Positions 21,047 through 27,216 of a stretch of DNA of 27,216 nt are shown piece by piece (positions within the stretch are counted from its first letter, which is position 1; each line of letters begins with the position of its first letter). The stretch lies in contig MU129193.1 in assembly GCA_014904985.1 (NCBI GenBank), forward strand, positions 1-27,216, in the 5' to 3' direction. The notes beneath the pieces were generated by a model that was not told where the DNA came from, made no database searches, and saw only the letters and a program-made list of their open reading frames with translations. Both the position numbers and the translations under genes were made by a program. This stretch comes from Hydnum rufescens UP504. Taxonomy: Eukaryota > Basidiomycota > Agaricomycetes > Cantharellales > Hydnaceae.

Positions 21047-21998
21047 CTAGGAAAAGGTAGGGTTAATGGTGAGAACATATGCCAGACTCTGAGCCCACTG
21101 AGAGCTCATGGAGTCAATATCAGAAAAGCCTAAAAGTGGCAATATAAACTGGTATAACTGCTCCACATCTGTCTGTTGAAGACCTGTCTCAGGGGAATCC
21201 ACCCTAACTTCATTGAGGTTATCAGGGGGTCCCACTCGACCTATCCATGAAGTTGTCCCCTCCACCAGTGGGTTGTTTTGAAGGTGGGCACCAGAGACAA
21301 TGGGATCCCGGAGAGCCTCCCAATCCACACCATATGTCTCAAGATCCTCCTGAGCCAGTGAATCCATGTGAACTCTCTGCAAATCTTCCTCATCAAGCAT
21401 ATTTCCACGAATGCCACAGGCTGCCATATCAAACCCAAAAAGATCAATTGGACTTCGAGTTCGTTGGCCTTGGATTTGAAGAGGATGGTTGTTCCAGGAT
21501 TGAACAAAGAAATTGATTTCATCATTGATGTCAGGCCAAGAAGAGATATTGGAGGAGCCAGAGGTGATTGGCACTATTGGAATCCAGGCCATGTCGAAGC
21601 TCCAGTGTTGTGAAAAAGTTGGCCCATTTGGCACCCACTTGAACAGTCACATCCACCCATAATCGCTCCACCTGGGTGTTGTGGACACTTCTAAGGATAA
21701 GATGCCTCATGAATCTGGAATAAATGTTCATCTCACAAGGCATGGATGACAAACCTTCCCCATAGATAAGACCCTCTTCTCTCTCCCCGATAATGTTCCA
21801 TGTAGGCTGCAACTTGAAGGTTCTTCCACACCATGGTCCCCCCTGGACTCGAGAGGGTAAACCCCACTGTCGGGCCCCTTCAAGAAAGACACCAAGGACA
21901 GTGTCAGCTCGGTTATTATTGCTTGCATGCATGGCTGTAATGAGTCTGGAGTATCCATCAACAAAGCCATGGACAACAATTCGCCACTCGGATGAGAC
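21047..21998 (-). pseudogene. Solo integrase-core (DDE) family gene, frameshifted
   Basis: This resembles an Agaricomycete family annotated as integrase core domain proteins, not tied to an LTR element. Exon 21755-21998 has VVHGFVDGYSR (first Asp) and ASNNNRADTVLGVFL. A 64-nt intron (21691-21754, GTTTGT..TTAG) follows; the next exon begins RSVHNTQVERLW, with the catalytic Glu, then INDEINFFVQSWNNH, QGQRTRSPIDLFGFDM and ETYGVDWEAL to a stop at 21047. The GDHG motif with the second Asp is present but out of frame. Frameshifts: a G-run at ~21838-21844, one base near 21826, and +1 at 21531-21538. The N-terminal part is missing. Its biological role is unknown to me. Confidence 0.68.
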
Positions 21999-22214
21999 CT
22001 AGAGAAGCACAATGAGAGTGTTAATTCGATAGTATCTGAATTAAGGAGTGGGGAGGGACTGGAGGATGGAGGAGGTTCCGGTTCCAATGGATTAGTCCAG
22101 TCTGTGGGACTGAGACCATTCCACCTAGCCCAACAGGCTAGCAGTTCCTGGAGGGTGAGGGTTTCTATGCCCACTAGGGCAAAGTAAGAAGGTTTAGTCA
22201 TAAAGCTGGGAGTC
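21999..22214 (-). other. Unassigned region between integrase relic and LTR
   Basis: The minus strand is open here (TLTLQELLACWARWNGLSPT, then a Pro/Ser run) and ends at a good acceptor, CTTCTCTAG, next to the integrase exon. It could be an upstream exon, but I do not recognise it. Confidence 0.3.
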
Positions 22215-22507
22215 ACACAGTGTGTAGTGCGTAATCAACAGGTCTGCAACTCTATGAGATGGACAGTTGATGGTGGTTGAAAAGATACATTTCAGAGTCT
22301 GCCATGGCTGGCTATTACTAGGTTGATTATGTAATAAGAGATGAATCTAGCTATAAGCCAGGGCAGCACCAAACTCCAGTGGAGAAGCTTTTCACTGGGT
22401 TGAATAAGAAGGAAGAAAGAGGAAAGGAAGGAGAGAAGGGAGACAAGAGTGATGGCTCTGCCCATGAGTTTTCCAAGTGACCTAAGGGACTCCAGACACC
22501 ACTAACA
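22215..22507 (-). repeat. Gypsy LTR copy, inverted relative to 2308
   Basis: On the minus strand it starts TGTTAGTGGTGT at 22507 after GGGACTGGGGGGCTG, as at 2308. The core at 22345-22390 is nearly identical to 2432-2475. The similarity fades towards 22215, so the end is approximate. Confidence 0.65.
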
Positions 22508-23156
22508 CAGCCCCCCAGTCCCTTCGGTCATGAAGGGGTAGCCTCCTGCATGTCAGTTTCCAGTGCAATGGTACCCTTGCCAATGTCCTTCGTAGTAGTC
22601 AGCCTAATGGGTACTGGCTCCACTGGGCCCAGTTAGTTGGATGTGTCCAGTGCACCCTTAAACAGTCATGGGGATGTAGTCTGGATGCTGGTATGGAGCA
22701 GGGTCCGCGGCCTACTCCATGGAAACAGGAATGGGTGCACAGCCTCCCTCCCTTCTATCTGTTGACAACAGTATTGTGGTGACCATCCATTGAGCAAGTC
22801 TGTGGCCTCCAGAGGGGTTTGTTGAAACATCCCTTTGACTGATGCCGGTTTCTTTACGATAGGTCCTGACTCCAGTCCTTGGCCAGGTCTGGGCCAGTGG
22901 ATTTTCCAAGCATAATGAGGGGAGCCAAGTTCTGTAGTTTGAATGGCTAATGGATCTGGGCTTTGGAGCATGCTTTGTGCGGTTGGGCGCATTTGCAGCT
23001 GTAAATGCCTAGTCTTATTCCCTTTTGTTGATGGATGGGGACTTCTCGAGGCCGCACTCAGAGACTCCTTTGCTCTGGTTGTTGAAAGGTCATGCCTACT
23101 ATTGACAATTCCACCATCTCGATATCGTGATGCTGGGGCAGGCTGGTCAGTCACAT
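22508..23156 (-). pseudogene. Relic of the gypsy 3' internal region
   Basis: On the minus strand this leads to the LTR at 22507 and is patchily similar to about 1850-2307: a GTGGAGCC block, the CTTCATGACC...GACTGGGGGG junction, and a TATCGAGATGG/CGACGAGATC block. The open frame 22666-23154 (162 codons) has no recognisable domain. The likely source is the same extra ORF seen at 426-1898. Confidence 0.42.
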
Positions 23157-23214
23157 GGGGGACCTAATTTAGGTACCACTTTCAGGGCAGAAAATGGTAC
23201 CTAATAGGTCCCCC
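23157..23214. repeat. Foldback GGGGGACCTA..TTAGGTACCA
   Basis: Arms 23157-23178 and 23195-23214 are inverted copies (a two-base difference) around a 16-nt loop. Each arm contains the half-palindromic AGGTACC. It sits exactly where the gypsy relic stops and the palindrome cluster begins. Confidence 0.75.
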
Positions 23215-23594
23215 AGACCTTACAGCCGAAATCAGGCTATTCCAATTCAGTTTTTGGGCCATCTATTGGCCAATCCATGGCTGTGCCAGATTATTTATTT
23301 ATTTATTATTATTTGTTTGCTATTTATTATTATTATTACTATTATTATATACATATTATACTATATACATATTATCCCCCCCCCGGGGTCTGCCACCACA
23401 GGGGGGGACAGTTTATTGCAGGTCATGCACCCGCATATACTCACTGTACCCTCCACAGCAAGTGCGGTCAGGGGCTGGTTCCTTTTGGGCACTCCCTTGA
23501 GGGGTTGGTCTTCATTTGTGGGGGTTTGTTCATAGTTATTGCTCGCCGCATCTCATTCAGCCAGTTCTGCTTGGGGGCTCATGGGGATTCTGGT
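23215..23594. other. No gene; AT-rich microsatellite
   Basis: 23288-23374 is an AT-only imperfect repeat (TTATTATTA, TATACATATTATA), followed by a run of nine Cs. I see no supported gene. Confidence 0.45.
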
Positions 23595-24399
23595 TCAGGA
23601 TCTATAGAAATAAATAATAAAATATTAGTGCAACAGTAATGCAGTGCAAAAAGAGCAGCTTATGCTGCTCTTTTTGTGCCACAAGAATAAGAAATAAAAA
23701 TAAAAAATAAAACATACCTTGTAGTACCCCACACCCACTGTGGGGGTGTGGGGTACTGGGGCTGTGGACTCCAGGTCATCCATATGACTGTTCGTACAGG
23801 TCTTCTCTGTGCCCCATTGTTCAGGTGTCGATAAGTGGGGTGGTGGGGGGTTTTGTGTCGGTATTCATTTGCAAAGGATTTGAGACCTAGATGATACAAT
23901 TTTTAAATTAGTTAAAAATTAAACAACATGCAAAAAGAGCAGCTTTTGCTGCTCTTTTTGCATGGCTGTAGGTAGTGGGGGGGAGGGACTCACCTGATAT
24001 GGAACCACACACCCGCTGTGGCGGGTGTGTGATTCCTGGTGTGTCATTTGATGCAGTCGTGTCCTTGTTTGGCATGGTGCCGTATATCACATCATTGGTG
24101 CATTGCTGTGTCACATTGCCATGCATCATGCTGCCATGTTGTGTCCCCATGCATTGTGGTGCCATGTCATGTTGCTGTATGTTGCACTGCCATGTTGCAT
24201 CCCTGTGCATTGCACTGCCATGTTGCATCCCTGTGCATTGCACTGCCATGTTGCATCCCTGTGCGTTGCACTGCCGTGTTGCATTGCCATACATTGCACT
24301 GCCATGCTTACATTGTGCTGCTGTGTCACATTCCAGTGCATTGCACTGCCACATCACATTCCCGGGTGTCATGTTCCTGTTTGGGCTCTCATCGTGCAT
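23595..24399 (-). CDS. Possible spliced repeat protein (193 residues), unproven
   Basis: An ATG at 24399-24397 opens a frame through the 28-bp minisatellite to 23994. A 107-nt intron (23887-23993: GTGAGT donor, CTAAT branch site, CTAG acceptor) joins it in frame to 23718-23886. A 116-nt intron (23602-23717) then leads to a stop three codons on, giving about 193 residues. Most of it is a Cys/Met/Gln/His repeat (QGCNMAVQCTGMQHGSAMHR style) read through three frames of the repeat unit. Each exon ends in a palindrome reading RVCGSIS or WVWGTT. No family is recognised. An upstream exon at 24521-24604 does not continue the frame, so it would be 5' UTR. Protein coding is inference; the splice signals are the stronger evidence. 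Confidence 0.3.
23602..23717 (-). other. Predicted intron 1 with palindrome A1
   Basis: 116 nt on the minus strand: GTATGT donor, palindrome A1 starting 41 nt in, CTAAT branch site (23628-23624) and TTTCTATAG acceptor. Confidence 0.6.
23647..23757 (-). repeat. A-B palindrome module 1
   Basis: Palindrome A1: CAAAAAGAGCAGC (23647-23659) and its complement (23664-23676), loop TTAT. Palindrome B1: AGTACCCCACACCC (23723-23736) and its complement (23744-23757). Between B and A on the minus strand lies ACAAG|GTATGT, a splice donor. Confidence 0.85.
23887..23993 (-). other. Predicted intron 2 with palindrome A2
   Basis: 107 nt on the minus strand: GTGAGT donor, palindrome A2 starting 29 nt in, CTAAT branch site (23911-23907) and CATCTAG acceptor. 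Confidence 0.62.
23927..24036 (-). repeat. A-B palindrome module 2
   Basis: Palindrome A2: CATGCAAAAAGAGCAGC (23927-23943) with a perfect 17-bp partner (23948-23964), loop TTTT. Palindrome B2: GGAACCACACACCCGC (24001-24016) and partner (24021-24036), one mismatch. The donor between them is ATATCAG|GTGAGT on the minus strand. Confidence 0.9.
24105..24345. repeat. 28-bp minisatellite
   Basis: The unit TGTTGCATCCCTGTGCATTG followed by CACTGCCA recurs exactly at 24193, 24221 and 24249, with diverged units on both sides. Since 28 is not a multiple of three, successive units are read in different frames; the array lacks stops in all three + frames and at least one minus frame. Confidence 0.85.
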
Positions 24400-24415
24400 T
24401 GGGTGAGGCCTCAAT

Positions 24416-24520
24416 CTAAAATAAATAAGGGCACATTAGTAAAAAGTTCCAAAGCAGCGCAAAAAGAGCAGTGTTTGCTGCTCTTTTTGCACCATGGTAT
24501 CTACTAGACAAAACACTCAC
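24416..24520 (-). other. Predicted intron 3 with palindrome A3
   Basis: 105 nt on the minus strand: GTGAGT donor, palindrome A3 starting 30 nt in, CTAAT branch site (24439-24435) and TTATTTTAG acceptor. The proposed exon upstream, 24521-24604, is 84 nt. Confidence 0.62.
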
Positions 24521-24558
24521 CTTGTGACCACACACCTGCAGTGGCAGGTGTGTGGTCA
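24459..24558 (-). repeat. A-B palindrome module 3
   Basis: Palindrome A3: GCAAAAAGAGCAG (24459-24471) and partner (24478-24490), 6-nt loop. Palindrome B3: TGACCACACACCTGC (24525-24539) with a perfect partner (24544-24558), loop AGTG. The donor between them is CAAG|GTGAGT on the minus strand. Confidence 0.9.
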
Positions 24559-24621
24559 TGCACTTGCCTTTTTGGGTGGTGTGGAAGGAATAACTGTCTA
24601 GTATCTGAAAATGCAAGTTTG

Positions 24622-25455
24622 AAAGTGCTCTGACCTTAGACCTTGATCAATGATCTGTTGGAGTGTTTAGGACAACCTTATCTTGCTACTGCCCAAAGAT
24701 ATCAAGGAAACTCAGTTGAAATGACTCCATTCGACAAACAAAATGAAAGGTTTTCTACATGTCAAAAAATATGTTTATGTAACCAAGATTTGTAATCAAA
24801 AACCTGGACTCAAAAGTATGACAAAGCTATTTGTATGACTAAGCAAAAGATATGACTCAGCCTGATTTAGTCATCCAAACATCCCACAACTGTGCCATTC
24901 CAAACATCACACAGACTTTGGCACAGAAAAGTACACAGACATCCAAAAATACATATAAGGAATCGAATTTTGTAGTTTTAGGTAGCTTTTAGATAAGACT
25001 CCCCTTGAAATAAAGTAGTTACAGATGAGAAATTCAAGTGGCCCAGTGACTGAAAGGCATACTCAGAGCAACAACGAGAAGTTGTAGATAGTTGTAGGAC
25101 CCTCAGTGTAGGTGTGCTAGATGTCTAAGCCCTGAATCATATGATAATAGGTTCAAGCCCATAAAAGTTTAAAATCAGAAATAGCTTCTAAGTTTCAATT
25201 TGACAATCATGATACAAGTAGTCCAGCTAGAGTCAGAAACATTACGTCATATCAGAGTCATCCATATCATTTCTATACCTAGTAAGCCAATCAACCCATT
25301 GAGACTAACCTGAGCCCCTCCCATACCTTTTCATTCCCAATCCCTATAACCTTAGCCAACATCTGGTGGTGTTAGTAATTTCTGCAGAGCAATAAAGCAT
25401 CTTCTACAGTGGCTGCTTGTTGTGGTTGCAGAGATGGGAAGCAAGATGTAGATTC
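24622..25455. other. No recognisable gene
   Basis: AT-rich, CpG-poor sequence without a usable ORF. A B-box-like GGTTCAAGCCC near 25150 is discussed under rejected items. Confidence 0.35.
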
Positions 25456-26100
25456 AATGCCAGCAATTGCTGATACTCAAGAAGCGCCCAAGCACTGGCA
25501 CTGCAAACACAGTACACAATAGTAACAAGCATGTATATTTAAAATAAATACTATATAATAAATATTTGCCCAGGAAAACCCAAAGAAGCCAATGATAATG
25601 AGTCAGAGCTCAATAAGGCATGAGATGGCTAATTGCAGAGTGGATTGGGCCACTTCTACACATCAGAATTGGCCCAAATTTAAATATAGTAATGGTATAT
25701 ATACACCCTACATGGGCAATTGATTATCTCAGACAATAATTGCATTTTTCAATTTTTCACACCTTCAATTCCCTAAATAGGGAATTGAAGGTGTGAAGAA
25801 TTGAAAAATGCAATTATTGTCTGAGATAATCAATTGCCCATGTAGGGTGTATATATACCATTACTATATTTAAATTTGGGCCAATTCTGATGTGTAGAAG
25901 TGGCCCAATCCACTCTGCAATTAGCCATCTCATGCCTTATTGAGCTCTGACTCATTATCATTGGCTTCTTTGGGTTTTCCTGGGCAAATATTTATTATAT
26001 AGTATTTATTTTAAATATACATGCTTGTTCCTATTGTGTACTGTGCTTGCAGTGCCAGCACTTGGGCACTTCTCGAGTGTTGGCAATTGCTGGCATTGAG
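25456..26100. repeat. 645-bp near-perfect inverted repeat
   Basis: The left arm 25456-25774 and right arm 25779-26100 are reverse complements around a 4-nt spacer (AAAT). The central ~250 bp of each arm differ at two positions by eye; the outer ~60 bp carry about eight to ten differences. A transcript would fold into a hairpin of about 320 bp. No ORF is present. Confidence 0.93.
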
Positions 26101-26150
26101 TTTCACAACTACACAGCCACACCCAGCAACAGAAATGTGACCGCACGACC

Positions 26151-26171
26151 ATGACACAACAGCAGCAGCAA

Positions 26172-26251
<80 letters not shown>

Positions 26252-26312
26252 ATGGCAGCAGCAGCAATGGCAACAGTGCATGACCACGACCATGCGACCA
26301 CACACCTGCTGA
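26151..26312 (+). repeat. CAG/CAA tract (short polyGln ORF)
   Basis: From ATG at 26151 the + strand reads Met-Thr, then 32 Gln codons (CAG with scattered CAA), Trp-containing codons and a TGA at 26310: 53 codons. Other frames give polyAla or polyLeu. The reading frame into palindrome B4 (TTHLLMRVCGHK) is the polyAla frame. I regard it as a microsatellite; coding is unproven. Confidence 0.8.
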
Positions 26313-26392
26313 TGCGGGTGTGTGGTCATAAGGTAAGTTTTATCTCAATAGATACAATAGCACAAAAAGAGTAGTGCAAGCTACTCTTTTTG
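26296..26392 (+). repeat. A-B palindrome module 4, inverted
   Basis: Palindrome B4: GACCACACACCTGC (26296-26309) and partner (26314-26327) with one G-T pair. ATAAG|GTAAGT follows at 26328-26338 on the + strand. Palindrome A4: CAAAAAGAGTAG (26363-26374) and CTACTCTTTTTG (26381-26392). The order B, donor, A is the same as in the other modules, but on the opposite strand. Confidence 0.88.
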
Positions 26393-26504
26393 CGCTGTGG
26401 AAGATAAAAACATCCAGTATCAGAAAATGTGAATATCCATTGATCCCAGCCATTGGAATGATCATGTGACCTATTACGAAATCAATTACAGCTACGTGCA
26501 GAAA

Positions 26505-26940
26505 TCGAATTCGTTCTATAACTCCATCAGTTTGATTGGAGAGGTACGCCCATATAACTCTCAGAAAGCCACGATTCATACCTTTCGAAGGGTATTAAAC
26601 ACAAGTTGAACGGACCAGAAATGCACTCTCCAGACCAATATTACTGTCAAAATCTGGGATTTTCAGTAAAAAACAAATTTATCCATCAGTTCACATCCAG
26701 TCCTCTCGGAACAACTGCTCCTGGAAAGATATAAAAAATCCGCATCCATGATACTGAGCACACGAAGAACAGATCAAACTGAACTCTACAGAACAATATT
26801 ACTATCAGAATCAACACCCATCAGTAAAAAACGAATTTCTCTGTCAGTTTACACTGGATCTGCTCGGAACCACCGCTCCCAGAAAGCTGTTAAAAATCCG
26901 CATTGAATGATACCAAGAACGTCTATTACGGATGTAAACT
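26505..26940. repeat. Tandem ~157-bp repeat related to the TIR element interior
   Basis: Three degenerate units start near 26505, 26663 and 26821 (TCAGTAAAAAACGAATTTCT; CTCGGAAC...CAGAAAGC). The first unit also matches 9680-9730: CAGAAAGC, then TTCA(C/T)ACCTTTC and TAAACACAAG. It is probably a further, partial member of that family. Confidence 0.7.
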
Positions 26941-27216
26941 GTTGTTTCTGCATCGAATCCCATCCCATGCACTTGTCCCCATTATCAACCAGCAACAAAA
27001 ACATCTTAACCACTGGACTACAAACAAATTAATCTCCAAGAACTTGGAAATATCCTTTGATTTCATCTCCCATTGCCACAAATAACTTCTAGAACCTCAC
27101 AGATAAGAAAGATAACACTCCCTTGACTACCCTTTTGTTCTGTTTATGAATGACTCACCTCCTTGCAACCACTTTATGAAAGATAACACCTTAGCAACCC
27201 TTTTGTTCTGTTCAAG
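26941..27216. other. Window end; 71-bp direct repeat
   Basis: GAAAGATAACAC...CCCTTTTGTTCTGTT starts at 27107 and again at 27178. No gene is seen. Confidence 0.5.

Noticed and set aside
24105..24345. CRISPR-like array.
   Set aside because: Units are contiguous 28-bp repeats without unique spacers, in a fungal context.
23647..24490. Palindrome A as a Rho-independent or Pol III terminator (stem followed by TTTTT).
   Set aside because: The T-run is part of the stem, the symmetric A-run precedes it, and the window is eukaryotic with splice signals around it.
25047..25160. tRNA gene or tRNA-derived SINE (A-box-like TGGCCCAGTGA near 25049, B-box-like GGTTCAAGCCC near 25150).
   Set aside because: The boxes are ~100 nt apart and no cloverleaf could be drawn; the B-box alone is weak evidence.
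26011..26303. Minus-strand polyLeu, polyAla and polyCys ORFs.
   Set aside because: Shadows of the CAG tract in other frames.

Overview
The window looks like a transposon-rich stretch of a mushroom-forming basidiomycete (Agaricomycotina). The evidence is short introns of about 55-75 nt with GT..AG ends, a chromodomain Ty3/gypsy element, Ty1/copia elements, and two gene families I recognise from Agaricomycete genomes (a HECT-like family and a solo integrase-core family). No search was run; family names come from motifs and memory. I see no intact ordinary host gene.

Layout. 1-2730: 3' end of a chromodomain Ty3/gypsy element with a decayed extra ORF after pol and its 3' LTR. About 2805-4490: 5'-truncated copia element with RT, RNase H and LTR. 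5142-12041: a complete but dead copia element on the minus strand, with two 269-bp LTRs, a 5-bp target duplication (ATTGG), a primer-binding site, a polypurine tract and gag-protease-integrase-RT-RNase H. Two later insertions sit inside it: a solo LTR (5439-6127, duplication GGATT) and a noncoding terminal-inverted-repeat (TIR) element (9165-10549, duplication GGAATG). 12290-12560: a minisatellite. 13043-16496: a five-exon HECT-like pseudogene. 16520-17485: degenerate and 155-bp tandem repeats. 17826-20995: two old, CpG-poor copies of the same TIR element in opposite orientations. 21047-21998: an integrase-core pseudogene (minus). 22215-23156: a second copy of the 3' end of the gypsy family, inverted relative to the first.

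23157-26440 is the most unusual part. A module of two palindromes occurs four times, three in one orientation and one inverted. Palindrome B (core CCACACACC...GGTGTGTGG) is followed after 4-7 nt by a consensus splice donor, and about 30-40 nt further by palindrome A (core CAAAAAGAGCAG...CTGCTCTTTTTG). Three of the modules lie at and inside predicted 105-116-nt introns that also have CTAAT branch sites and YAG acceptors. Between the modules are a 28-bp minisatellite, a 645-bp near-perfect inverted repeat and a CAG tract. The right end (26505-26940) carries a 157-bp repeat related to the inside of the TIR element.

Mutation pattern. All six differences between the two copia LTRs are at CpG sites, and every in-frame stop in copia gag-pol is TGA, several at positions where CGA is expected. 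Old insertions are almost free of CpG while young ones are CpG-rich. This fits CpG methylation followed by deamination, or a CpG-directed RIP-like process.
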